Source of the DNA: Alnus glutinosa
Lineage: Eukaryota > Streptophyta > Magnoliopsida > Fagales > Betulaceae
Reading direction: 5' to 3'
DNA: 64,000 nt
NCBI RefSeq assembly: GCF_958979055.1
Contig: NC_084887.1
Coordinates: forward strand, 35,132,620 to 35,196,619
In this document: piece after piece, positions 22,106-34,046 of the stretch
How the letters are laid out: each line of letters starts with the position of its first letter
Numbering within the stretch: the stretch's first letter is position 1
Notes under the pieces: generated by a model
What the model saw: only the letters and a program-made list of their open reading frames with translations
Told to the model about the DNA's origin: nothing
Database searches by the model: none
Position numbers and translations under genes: made by a program

Positions 22106-24745
22106 ACTATTTAATCTGTTAATAATTAATAGTTAAATATTTAACATAGGTTTTAGTATCATAGGAAAGCTATAGGACGATCTATTTAATATGTTAATAA
22201 TTAATAGTTAACTATTTAGCATGGGTTTTAGTATCTTAGGAAAGCTATAGGAGTTTGTCACATGTTATAGAAGGTCAAATATTACATTTCATACGTCATC
22301 TCTCGTCCTATTGTATACATTTTTATTTTTGTTTGCATTGCATTTTGCATTCTAGTTTTTACATTGCATTGCATACCTGTTATAACTAATTAGTAGTATA
22401 TTAAAAATTATTGAGGAATGCTAGACATTCCAATATTTTTTTTCCAAAATTTGGTTCCAACATAATATATCACAGTCCCATGAGATTGTTACATATTTCA
22501 GCCTCCTTTTGTTTAATAGTATGTTCAAACAAATTTGAAATGGAGTCCATCCATAGCAGTAGCACCCACGCATCTGCTCCATTTTTCAGCCTCCTTTTGT
22601 TTTTTGTTTTTTCGTCTTGCCTTCCACAAGGCAGCACCCACACCTCTCTTGTTTAATAGTATGGTTAATATACACTACAAATAGTTAAATATGTTATACC
22701 TAGGTTAATAGTATATTAACCATAGTTAACTATTTAATATGTTAATATTGTTTTTTTTTTTTGAACAAATAGCATGTGCTATCATTAATTTTACAAACTG
22801 CCTAGATGCTTACAATTTGAAAGTAAGGGACAAGACCCCCCAACTCTCTAAGCCAGAAGGATCTGGCTTAATAAAACAGCTGCCTAAGCAGAAATGCAAA
22901 TTTTACAAGAATGACATTTGAGCCTCTCTTACAATAACGCTCACTTTCTAAAGAAAGAGGGCTGATCTAGCATTTAGCCAATAAATATTCTCATAAAATT
23001 TGATCAAAACACAAGCAGACTGTGACCGGAGAAAAACAAGATAATAACACAAACACAAAAAAGCATAAACACCAAAAAACAAGCTACCGGCAGTGGAGAA
23101 GGAGGCCAAAGACGCCGGACGGCGGTGCGTGTCCAACCACACAGACGAAGATCCGACGCCATCGAACCGGTTGCCACCGTGCGCGGCCTGAAAAAGACGG
23201 AGCGTGGTGCGCGTGCAAAGAGCTCCTAGGCGCGTGGGCACCATGCGCCGATCACCGACGATCGACACGACTGGATCTTGCGGTAGCAAGGGCAGAAGAT
23301 GGTGGGGAACGCTACTGGGGGTCTCGTGTTAATCAGAATTCGGCGGAGAAGTGAAGATCTGGCTTCCAAAATCAACGAAAAAAAAAAAAGGTGAAAAAAC
23401 CGGCCAAAAATCATCCCGTCAATGACACGTTGGCTCGGCCACTCTCCCATAGAAGACATCTTGAAGTGAACAATCCTGCCAAAACGAAAGAAATAACAAA
23501 GAAAAACAAATAACAAAGTCACTTTAGCTCAAAAAGGCTAGGGGAAGGTCAACCACCACCAGATTTAGCCAGGGGGAATAAAAGCTCCACAACTCAAGAG
23601 GTTGGGAGTAAACTAACCCCATTGGACCAACTCAGGGGAAACAAAAAACACCCTGACTCACGAGGAGCCAGAGGGAAATCACCACCGGGAGGGGGAGGCG
23701 TGAGGCCACCCCCTCCCGGTGAAAACCATGCTCACAGGGGAGGGGCTCTAGAGTAGAGAAGAGAAGGACTGGAATTAGGACTAATATGTTAATAATTAAT
23801 AGTTAACTATTTAACATAGCTTTTAGTATCTTAGGAAAGCTACAGGACGATCTATTTAATATGTTAATAATTAATAGTTAATTATTTAGCATAGGTTTAG
23901 TATCTTAGGAAAGCTATAGGAGTTTGTAACATGTTATAGGAGGTCACATATTGCATTTCGTACGTCATCTCTCATCCTATTGTATACATTTTTATTTTTG
24001 TTTGCATTGCATTTTGCATTATAGTTTTTACATTGCATTGCATACTTGTTATAACTAATTAGTAGTATATTAAAAATTATTGAGGAATGATAGACATCCC
24101 AATATTTTTTTCCAAAATTTGATTCCAACATAATATGTCACAATCCCATGAGATTGTGACATATTTCAGCCTCCTTTTGTTTAATAGTATGTTTAAACAA
24201 ATTTGAATTGGAGTCCATCCATAGCAGTAGCACCCACACGTCTGCTCCATTTTTCAGCCTCCTTTTGTTTTTTGTTTTTTCGTCTTGCCTTCCCCAAGGC
24301 AACACCCACACCTCTATTGTTTAATAGTATGGTTAATATACATTACAAATAGTTTAATATGTTATGCTTAGGTTAATAGTATATTAACTATCATTAACTA
24401 TTTAACATAGGTTTTAGTATCTTAGGAAAGCTATAGGACGATCTATTTAATATGTTAATAATTAAAAGTTAACTATTTATCATAGGTTTTAGTATCTTAG
24501 GAAAGCTATAGGATTTTGTAACATGTTATAGGAGGTCACATTGCATTTCTTTCGTCATCTCTCGTCCTATTGTATAGGTTTTTATTTTTGTTCGCATTGT
24601 ATTTTGCATTCTAGTTTTTACATTGCATTGCATACCTGTTATAACTAATTAGTAGTATATTAAAAATTATTGAGGAATGCTAGGCATCCCAATATTTTTT
24701 TTCAAAATTTGGTTCTAACATGATATGTCATAATCCCATGAGATT
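22106..24745. repeat. Tandem repeat of about 630 bp, 2.5 copies, split by a retroposon
   Basis: Copy A is 22106-22747, copy B 23782-24393, copy C (partial) 24394-24745. Each begins with ATGTTAATAATTAATAGTTA and TAGTATCTTAGGAAAGCTAT, and shares GCATTGCATTTTGCATT and CATTGCATTGCATACCTGTT further in. Each unit also contains a shorter duplication (the AGGAAAGCTATAGG block occurs twice, about 70 bp apart). Copies A and B were adjacent before the insertion at 22748-23781. No coding content is seen. Confidence 0.85.
22735..23794 (-). mobile_element. Retroposon insertion of about 1 kb with 13-bp target-site duplication
   Basis: The insert (22748-23781) begins with a T-run (22750-22761) and is flanked by taatatgttaata at 22735-22747 and 23782-23794, so it is a poly-A retroposon on the minus strand. 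Its interior is GC-rich around 23090-23320, in contrast to the AT-rich host repeat. Several open frames exist on both strands (for example 22948-23289), but I recognise no domain. It is probably the non-coding 3' part of a LINE-like element. Confidence 0.75.
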
Positions 24746-24862
24746 TATCATTTTGAAAATTGTGCCACAATCTTATGAAAATGTGCCACAATCCCATAGG
24801 ATTATGATACATCATGTTGGAACTAAATTTTGAAAAAAATGTTGGGATGTCTAGCATTTATT
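24677..24862. mobile_element. Hairpin MITE of about 186 bp
   Basis: The left arm (AATGCTAGGCATCCCAATAT, then TTCAAAATTTGGTTCTAACA) pairs with the right arm, whose reverse complement reads AATGCTAGACATCCCAACAT. The arms are about 60 bp with a short centre containing two copies of TGTGCCACAATC. The left arm coincides with the end of tandem copy C, and the same motif lies in copies A and B without the right arm. Confidence 0.75.
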
Positions 24863-25615
24863 TTGTGATAATACTTGCACACAATAATCTTATATTTATA
24901 TAAAATATTACTATTTATGATTACACATTATATATATATATATATATATATATGAACAATCTAACAAGCTGAGCCAAACTTATATGATTTGTGTTCATAA
25001 TCATTTACCAAGTCAAGCTGATTTTATACAAATATGTCACGTTTAATAATTAAATATAATTTTATGTTAATGATCAACTTATTTATTAAACGAACTGAGA
25101 CCGAATCAAGTCTATTTAAGCCAAACCTAAGCCTACTCGCGAGCGGTTCTATATGTCTAACAGCCCTACCCAAATTTCAGGTAAAAAAAAAAAAACAGCC
25201 CCACACATGCAACAAAGGGCGTCATATAGGTATGAAATAATTAAAAATCTAAGATATAATTTGTTACCATCTCAAACTCCGACGGAAATTACGTAATCTT
25301 ATTTCGACATTTCAATTTTATTATTGCTTCTTTCGTTGAAAAACTGGCCATCATTCTCGCAGCCACATCAGCTCCTCTTTGTTTACCGTTTTATGCGGTC
25401 GCCGATATGAACCAACTGCACGGATAATATTAGTTAACTCCGTTGGAAGTGACAGGTAATTAGATTTAAGATGGCCTAGATGCAACGGCAAGTAATTTGT
25501 ATCCTGCTCTTTGTCTATAGGTACTAGCTACCGCAGTAGGTAGAGCCCCAAGTCACTTGGAATGCACGCTTCGGATGCATGCCTAACCTTAAGAATATGG
25601 TTAAATTTTTTGTTC

Positions 25616-25826
25616 TCTTTCTCTGAATAAAAATAATCTTAAAAATACAAAAACAGTTTTCACTTTAATATCAATTTAGAATTCATTTTTTTTTTTAAAG
25701 CTAAAATACAAAAAACCTCAAAATATTTCACCGCGCATGCATTCATGTATCTTTCTCTGAATAAAAATAATCTAAAAAAAAACAAAAAAACAGTTTTCAC
25801 TTTAATATCACTATAGAATTCAACTT

Positions 25827-25875
<49 letters not shown>

Positions 25876-25922
25876 AGCAAAAAGCAAAAAACCTCAAAAT
25901 ATTTCACCGCGCATTCATTCAT
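25616..25922. repeat. Tandem duplication of about 140 bp
   Basis: The block with CTCTGAATAAAAATAATCT, CAGTTTTCACTTTAATATCA and CCTCAAAATATTTCACCGCG occurs twice (about 25620-25745 and 25753-25915). The second copy has a much longer A-run (25834-25873). The surrounding 24863-26087 shows no gene. Confidence 0.8.
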
Positions 25923-26087
25923 CTCTCTGCGGATAACAAACTAGATTGTTGAGAAAAACGTAATTAAGTTGTTAATGAGAATCAAAATCAAAATTGAAGA
26001 AAACTCTTTTGATCAGAACAATTGAACATGCTCTATCTGTGTGGAAGCTAACCAATTAATGGCTCAGCAGGCATGGCCAAATGTTTG

Positions 26088-27006
26088 TCATAGAACCCCC
26101 TCCTGAAGATAAGCACCAAGTGCTGATTTACCAATATTTGTTCCCGCAATGTATCCACCAGACCAAGCATTCTGAAAAGGGAAAAATTTATGGCCCAATG
26201 AGAATTGAACAATATCTTGTTTCTTAAAGGGAGGGATGTAGATCTGAATAATAATCAAACACATAAGTTTTTTTGATAAGTAATAATCAAACACATAAGT
26301 TGCAAAAGTGAAGATCGAATTTGCTTGGAAGGTTGATGTGCTGGCTATTTTGCTGTTGAACGGGTTGACGTGCTGCCTTTCATGTTAAACAAAAATGCAT
26401 GGAATATCTTATTTCAGGACATTGTGTGCCTTAGCTACGTGGTAAATGACAACCGCACAAAGAGCGGTTCAAATCCTAGCATGACCAAAGGAAAAAAAAA
26501 TAAAATGAAAGAAACAAAGACCATCCTTCCTGCAAAGCAAAATGCATGAAAAATCTACATGCAGTGGCTATATCGAAAGCTGAACGTATAAGAGCAACCC
26601 ACCAGGAAGTGCTTCCTATAGCAACAAATTGAGATATTACTGTCCAAAGTTCAACAAATTGAGATATTACTGTTGATTTTGGAAATGGTTCCATTACAAG
26701 AGGAGCTATGAGGTATACCTTATCAGCATGTAACAGCTAAATGTTAATATTATGCTTTACCTGGAAATTATAACCGCCAGTTACACCATCAACATTCAGT
26801 ACCTGCAGATAATTCAACCTTTTGAGTGCCAGAAATGGGCCTTTATAGGGTCTTTTTTTATTGCAGTGTGTGAATGGAAAGACAAGAAATACCAAAGAAC
26901 GCTACCTCTCCTGCAAAGTATAGATTTGAATGTATTTTGCTTTCCATTGTATTCAGCGATATCTTCATAAAGGCAAGAAAAGTAGAGTTATATTTACAAT
27001 GTGTGT

Positions 27007-27040
<34 letters not shown>

Positions 27041-30000
27041 ACCTCAGAAAGCGGCACACCTCCAGCAGTGACAAATTCATCCTTAAATTGACCCTTCACC
27101 AGGAAAGAATGCATATCATCTCAAGAAAGCATGACAAATATAAAGAACTAGAAAAGTTCAAGCGTTAATCCTACCTTCCCTGTCACTGTGAAAGTACAAT
27201 TCTTTAACAGAGAAGCAACAGAAATTAATAAGTTATTAGAAATGGAAGCCCACAACATATCTCCAAATAAACCCTGCATGTGAAGAACAAAAAGTATCAT
27301 CCTTCTGAAAAAATCTCACTAGAAGACAACATATGATCTTTCAACTTGTAACAACAATTAAACCTCACGATCCAATATATATTTCCAAAATCTCTTGACA
27401 AGGCCAAATTCTGAAGGACATGAATTGAGCACTTTTTGCTTCTGCAGAAATGTGGACGAAAAATTACGCAATCATCAATTCAAGTACAACCAAAGAGCAA
27501 AATATCTTTACCATGTTACAGTCCTAAGCAAAAAGGAAATGACAGTAGTCAACAAGAAAGATTGGGACAACATCTTATTTGGGATTTTAAATTTGAACTA
27601 AAGTTTTTTCCCCAACCTAAGTAATGCCTACTAGAAAGCATGTTAACACAAGATTGTTATTCTTTATAATGCCAAAGTCTTAGCTAACTCAAGTATTTGG
27701 AATGAGTTGCTAAATTGAGTGGTATATAACCATACTTTCCACATTTAAATTCCTACACCACCTTAAATTACAGTTCTACATCTATGCATGAGAACCCAGA
27801 TAGAAAGTTGTCTTCACCATGAATTGACATAAACCGGCAACAACTATTGCATATATTAAAGAAACTACCTCCCACTTAAAGCTGTATGTATTATAAAAAA
27901 CTTAACATAAGATCCAGGATTACCGCAAACCGATTCTTGTGTTTACTAAGGATGGACTTCACATCTTCTATATGCCAATCAGGTGAAAAATCCACTATAA
28001 GTTTCCCTGTATAAAAAATAACAAGTTGCAGTAAAGATAAATCAAATTAAAAGAAGAAAAAACTTTCATTACCTTTGTAACCTAAACTGAACAGATCACG
28101 GGCCCCCCAAGCAGATAGCCTAAGAATTACAGGCCCACTGAGTCCCCAATGTGTGACTAACAACGGCCCAACCTAAAATTCAAAAACAAATTTGTCACGT
28201 AACACACATGATTGATATTTGGATGGTTGCAATGAGAGAAGCATGCCTGTGTTAGCTGCGGTATGTTCCTTTGGACATTTTCTAATTTCAGTTTCGCTTT
28301 AACTTTAGGGATTGTCACCTGGCATTGAAATAGAAAAGAAAAATGGACTAAGCTTTGCAGCTATCATATGACTATGACCATTACACCATCATCATCAAGC
28401 AGCTATAACTTGGTAATCCTCAAGCACACAAATGATAGATGTCATGCAAGTTGAAGTCATCACTAAGATAATGATCAGAGAAAAAAGAAAAAGAAAAAAA
28501 GAACAAGTGTCATGTTATAAAAACCAGAACAGCTAAATTCATGAGCTCTCCACACTGTCAGATGGTCAATTAATTGCAGATGCTACATAGAAGCATCAAG
28601 GTTAGAGTATAACTTAAGCATTGAACAAGTTCCTCAGAGCAGAGGTGATTATCAGATTACAATTTATGCAATTTGCGTAAATTAGTAGCTACTTCTGCAA
28701 ATTTGTAAATGAATTTCCAGTTATAACCATCATTACTTCATGTGATCCACACTTCCAGATCCCCAATGGTACTAGTATACTAATGCAACCAGTCCAGGAT
28801 TGACTAGTTTGCAACTAATAATGCATACTCACCTTTATCAACATGGCCTCCGTCCCATATCGTTGGTCTTTTATTCCAATTTGAAATGTTCTAAAAATAT
28901 TGTCACTTTGAAAAGTCAGTAAATAGAATTTTATTAACTTTTCGAACTTAACCTTTATTTTATTTGACAGGCAATAACCTTTTTTCATTTGCTTTATTCT
29001 ATTTGATAGGCAATAACATTTTTTCATTTGCTTTATTCGAGTTTAAATTAAGAAAGGTAGTTTTTGGAAATTTATACTTCTTCATTTGAAAGACATTGTA
29101 CTAAATGATGTTCTCTTAAAAAGTTCAATTTTCTAAACAGAACCAACAGTATAGAATGAAGAGAGTAATTAAAATATGAATATTTTATCATTCACATAAC
29201 CATTGCTTGGCATAACTATCTTTTTTCCAAATTACCATTATTTACTGAAAATTAAATATTGAAATATTTTCAACTAGTTCTTGTGCTTTTAACTCAAGAA
29301 ATGGAAAATATGGCAGTGACTTGTCAGGTAAAGCACTCATAGGATTTTTTTTCTTCACTTGAATACATGAGTTGCGTAAGAAACAATGAACAGTATCTTG
29401 CTAGCTATCATAAAGAAGTGATAGAGTGAGGATAAATAAACATTACCCCTGACAACTCTGCCAACAGAGGATCCTCAATCTTGAAAGTAAATAAACTTGG
29501 CACTGGATCTACAGTAGAATGACCAAGCTGAGCTGCAAGACTGTAACCCTGTAGGAAGAACAAGAACAATTGACCAAGAAGTATAATCAACATACATGAC
29601 AATCGAAATGAACCATTTATTCATTACAACCTGCGGACTACTTCCACTAGCAATCAATAGATAATCAGCATCAACATGTTCGACATAATTGATTGTCCGC
29701 TTCTCAATCTTGATGATGAATTTTCCACCACCAGTAGCAGAAGCAGTTGTCACAACTTTTCCAGTCTGCAGAGAAACTGATTGAGGAACTCACATTTTAG
29801 CATTGATGGCTCACAATATAAACTAATATATTGAGAAGGCTACCACTCAAGTTCTGTAAAGCAAATATTACACAAAAAGCATTGAACTATAGCAGAAATA
29901 GACCAGGCTGGTCATTAATGAACACAAGACATTTTACGAGATTTATGAACTTCACATCTGGTATTCCTACACAATATGAGTTTGTTAAGTAATCATGCAG

Positions 30001-32617
30001 CAGTACTATGTTCCTCTCATAAAATGCTATAAATATCTTTTGTAAGGCATGAAGACTATCAATATTAAAAGAAGCAGGCTATTACTCAAATGTCCCTTCT
30101 GTTACAATCGCAATAACCTTCATTTTGTCAGAAAAGCAGGATTTCGGCATATTGCATACAGTGTATGCGCAGATGCAAGGACAAGTAATCTTTATCCCAC
30201 ATTCAATAAAGAAATCCTCCCTCTTGAGTCTACATTGAGTACTTGTTCATAAAAAGTATTAAGAGAAATGTTTACGGATTAGATTCTCTAATTTTGTTGA
30301 TACCATTGTTCCAAAGATGAACACTATTACCTAAGCATGGAGGTTATAATTGTACAAATTAAGTAATCAGGACATCAAGCAAAACCATCATCTGGACACT
30401 AATAAACAACACTGGCTCAGTTGCATTTAAAGAACTCGACTAAACTTACTAAATTACATACCAAGGACCTAGGCCATTTGATGAAATTGTTCAGAGGCAT
30501 TCACAACTTGATTAATGATTCCAATTTGTTTTTTGAAGCCCTAAACATTATGGTTCAGTGCAAAGCTAAATCAAGGGACAGACATTACTTACATAAGAAA
30601 CACAAAGTAATTTACAAATTGGATTCTATATATTGCAGTCACCTCAGGCCCCCAGAACCCAAGACCCTGTGTAGGGTAGATACAAATGGGTAGACTCCAA
30701 GACATACCACCACAACCTATTAAAGCAAGAAAAATAATAGTTAACAATTGTAAACAAGCATACCTCCTAACTTCGTTGCTTCAGACATGAGACAATCAAT
30801 TATTGAAGAAGAACTGTTACTGACAGGAAATACCCTTCCATCGTCCTCAATCTATGGGCAGATAAACATAGATTACACATGCATAGTAAATAAATGAACA
30901 AGCGACGTGCAGTTTTGTAGAAAACCTTAAGTTCCACCCCATGATCAGAGAACCAGGACATGGTATCCGCTGGGCCATGCATGTTGAAGAAAGATCCTCT
31001 CAGTTCTTTATGACCCCTTGGATAATGTTCTGCCAGAATCTAAGAAAAAATTCATAATTCTAAACATCATGTAGAATTGTAGGGAAACATCAAAATACAA
31101 AAGTTTAGTCCAGTGAACCAGTTCGAAAAAAATGCAGAAAACGCTATAAATAAAGGTAGTGATGGAAAGCCCTGACATATGTATAAATCTGTTCTTTTTC
31201 TAGGTCACAAACTCTTAACATTTTAACAGAGATATGAGCTAACAGCTGAGGGGTATTATGATAAGAACCGAGAAATATTACAATTTTCTTTTTGTAAGTT
31301 CCAATTTTAATTAATTCCCTAACCAGGCATGAACGAAAATAAATTTAATAACCTTGGAATTTGATGTTATTTAAGGATTTCTATATGCCTCTTCAGCTAC
31401 TAAAATATTTATGGTCAGCACCCAGAAAAGATAATGCATATTGCATAAGTTATTAAATAAAATTTAGAGTTTCAGACACTACTACAAATGATATTCTACA
31501 GAGTTTGGCACGTGAGAATTCATTATTGGGATTGATCCATTTTTTTTTCTGAGCATATTAGGATTATGCATGGAATTAAAGAATGTGGAACATAAATGTA
31601 GGAGCCAACTTCTTTGAGAATTCAAAGATGGCGAAAATCTCCCTATTCACATAAACACAAACAACATGCAGCCAACAATATCACTTACCAAATATGATTT
31701 ACATGAATACATCAATTAAGGCCAGGTCCAATATTTATCAAAAAAGAAAAAAAAAAAAGGCCAGGTCTAACCAAACAGCCAAAACTCTGTTAAATCACCA
31801 ACTTGTAGTATTTTTTCATAAAATTTAAGCAAGAGAATCACGGTTTCTGTGAAAAATTATTAAACAAAAATGTTTAGTATGAACACATCAATCCCGTAAT
31901 AATATTACTACATCTACAAAACACCTAGCATTTCATTAATGCAGAATATTAGAGTAACAATAATACCATTCCTACTCTCAAACTTTGAGCACTATATGTT
32001 GCCATAAAGTGTGAGCTATTTCATTATAAAACTTCACCCATAACTTCAATTTATACACTTTTCCGCTTATGCTATGATAATAGTATAATACATTATAGTC
32101 CTCACCAAATTGTCAGCACAATGCCCATTTGTGACATTGCACCGGCCACCGCCAGATATTTTCACCTGCCAACAACATTAGAAAAAAAAAAAAAAAAAAA
32201 TTGAAATGAGTGACAAGCCAAAAAAGCAGGATTGTCCAAGAATATGTAGCAGACCACAAACCTTTGACAGAGGTTTTCCTTTCTCAATAACCACCACTTT
32301 CAGATTAGGCGCAAGGGTCTTTGCTCTAATTGCCCCAAAAACCCCAGCTGCTCCACCCCCAACTACCACCAACAGCTCTTCATCTGACTGCCCATTAAGG
32401 GAATAAATAAATAAAAGGAACTCAAGCCATTTTCCCTGTGTTTGGTTCCTGAGAAAATGTGTACATTTATTACCTTATGAGCTACGGGTATGACAGTTGT
32501 TGTAAATTTTCTTTTCCTTGGGGTTAAAAGGAGAGAGCCATAGTTTCTGGTGGTACTTGCCGCTTGTGAGAAAACCCCCCCGGTGTGGAAGATGAAGCGC
32601 GCCAAGGCGAAACTCAT
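26088..32617 (-). CDS. NAD(P)/FAD-dependent oxidoreductase, HI0933/BaiN-like, organelle-targeted
   Basis: Sixteen exons join in frame to 481 codons plus TGA: 32474-32617, 32262-32387, 32106-32165, 30926-31039, 30764-30851, 29631-29776, 29447-29548, 28247-28318, 28073-28172, 27924-28006, 27364-27441, 27175-27273, 27043-27093, 26906-26962, 26761-26802 and 26088-26171. Residues 1-48 are rich in Ser, Thr and Arg without acidic residues, fitting a transit peptide. The Rossmann FAD motif [16 protein letters not shown] follows, then [14 protein letters not shown] (HI0933 signature), [54 protein letters not shown], and a C-terminal FAD-contact segment [18 protein letters not shown] and [11 protein letters not shown] recall Arabidopsis At5g39940 as its counterpart. 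The substrate is unknown. All introns are GT-AG except intron 8, whose donor is GC. Confidence 0.95.
26249..26300 (-). mobile_element. Minimal LINE-tail insertion (12 bp) with 20-bp duplication
   Basis: The direct repeat taataatcaaacacataagt (26249-26268 and 26281-26300) encloses only ttttttgataag, whose reverse complement CTTATCAAAAAA equals the last bases of the LINE tails elsewhere in the window. It lies in the last intron of the oxidoreductase gene. Confidence 0.75.
26420..26500 (+). mobile_element. tRNA-derived SINE fragment
   Basis: TAGCTACGTGGTAA (A-box-like, about 26432) is followed 25 bp later by AGCGGTTCAAATCCTAGC (B box, 26463-26480) and an A-run at 26492-26500. The spacing fits a tRNA-related Pol III promoter. 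Together with the A-run this marks a short SINE in the last intron of the oxidoreductase gene. Confidence 0.65.
27001..27040. repeat. GT/GA microsatellite at an exon edge
   Basis: A (GT)n run passes into (GA)n directly next to the donor of oxidoreductase exon 13 (27043). The intron therefore starts almost within the simple repeat, so repeat length changes could affect splicing. Confidence 0.85.
28843..29168. mobile_element. Stowaway-like MITE with an internal 39-bp duplication
   Basis: The left end has CCTCCGTCCCATATCGTTGG; the right end, reversed, reads CTCTTCATTCTATACTGTTGG, a diverged inverted repeat of the CTCCCTCCGTCCC type. Inside, TTTGACAGGCAATAACC and TTTTTTCATTTGCTTTATTC occur twice in tandem (about 28960-29038). 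It lies in the intron between oxidoreductase exons 7 and 8. Confidence 0.55.
31718..31767 (+). mobile_element. Minimal LINE-tail insertion (28 bp) with 11-bp duplication
   Basis: aaggccaggtc stands at 31718-31728 and 31757-31767. Between them is only CAATATTTATCAAAAAAG plus A's, i.e. the LINE terminus TTATC followed by the A-tail. It lies in the intron between oxidoreductase exons 3 and 4. Confidence 0.75.
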
Positions 32618-33669
32618 GGGTTACGAGTTACTGTTGCGCTCAAAATTTGAGAAAACCAGGATAAGTAGGCCTGGGCCAGGTGGGGAAATCTGATGGGTAT
32701 CGGAACAGGGTGGTATGCTGTTGCCTAGGAAAATGCCTCGGGCCCTCCTCCTGGGAAATTGACATGACAGTGTTCTGTGAGGATAAATGTTATAAAGTTA
32801 TATAAGCATAAATACGAATAAATTTTTTTTACAATAAATACGAATAAATACGAATAAATAAGTACATTTATGATATTTATCTTTTGTTAATTCATGTAAA
32901 AAATAACTTCAAATAGACTAAATCTAAGAAAATAGTAACCAAAATTCTTACAAAAATAAAGAGTTTGAATGAATTATTATTGAATTTTTTAATCTTATTT
33001 TATTATCATATTAAAGACTGTGCATTAGTGCATATGAGAGAACATATTTTTGAAGTAAGTCTAAGATTTTCATACAGCCAATTTTATTGCGTTTTCTTAC
33101 AAATGGAAGTTACACTACCAATATTTTTCACACAATTCTAACCCTCTTTGTTATGTAAGATGCATCATCCTCAAAGACTTATAGGATAGTTCAAGTATCC
33201 CTTTTGATTGATTATAGGGTGGCTAAACCATTGGCCTCATAGGCTCATAGATCATCGGATGACCATCTCAATGACTCTAGAGGTGGTAATGAGTCATGAC
33301 AACCCGATGACTTGAGGGGTGATGGATTACTTTCATGGGTTTCTTATCTTTTATGTCAACTGCAACTCCTTCAAGAACTTTTGGAGGTGGTTCAAACACC
33401 ATTTTTTAATCGATTATAGGATGGCTAAACCACCAACCCAATAGTTGATAGGAGTGGCTACAACCATCTCAATGGATCTGAAAGGTGGTCGTGACCACCC
33501 CAATGGCTTAAGAAGGAGCGATGCATCACTTTCAAAGGTTTTGTAAAAGTGACCAATCATCCCCTAACTCCCAAGAGGATAATTGTCTACTAATTAGAGT
33601 TGTTGGAGTGAGTTGACCACCTCTTTTCAAAAGGTAAAATTGATGGGCGATCCAATCATCCTTTTTGTT
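32618..33669. other. Gene-free region with degenerate GGTGG/CCACC direct repeats
   Basis: Upstream of the oxidoreductase start. From 33190 to 33660 two diverged units of about 220 bp repeat (GATTATAGGGTGGCTAAACC and GATTATAGGATGGCTAAACC begin them), with many GGTGG/CCACC words like those at 19490-19610. The family is unknown to me. No coding potential is recognisable. Confidence 0.55.
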
Positions 33670-33992
33670 TAGGGGTGAAAATAACCGCCTGCTAACCGTC
33701 CATAACCGTTAACTGGAAAACCGCAAAACCGTTAAAACCGCCTAAAAATCGGTAACCAGTAACCGCCCTACAAAGACGGTTAGCGGTTATAACCGCTAAC
33801 CGCCTATATATATATATATATATTTTATAACCAAAACGGTGCCGTTTTGGACGTTTACATTTAACCTACACGGAACAAAAAAAAAAAACTCTAACATCTC
33901 ATTTCTTCTCATCTGCATTCTCTCTCTCGTCTCCCTCTCTTCCATGCCGCCACCTCTCCATCCTCTCAAATCTCTCATCTCTCTCTCTCTGG

Positions 33993-34046
<54 letters not shown>

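Noticed and set aside
22948..23522. Overlapping open frames on both strands
   Set aside because: They lie within the retroposon insertion, are GC-driven, lack domains and run on both strands at once.
25500..25580. Possible tRNA-like segment (TAGCTACCGCAGTAGGTAGAGC)
   Set aside because: No cloverleaf or B box could be made; not called as RNA gene or SINE.
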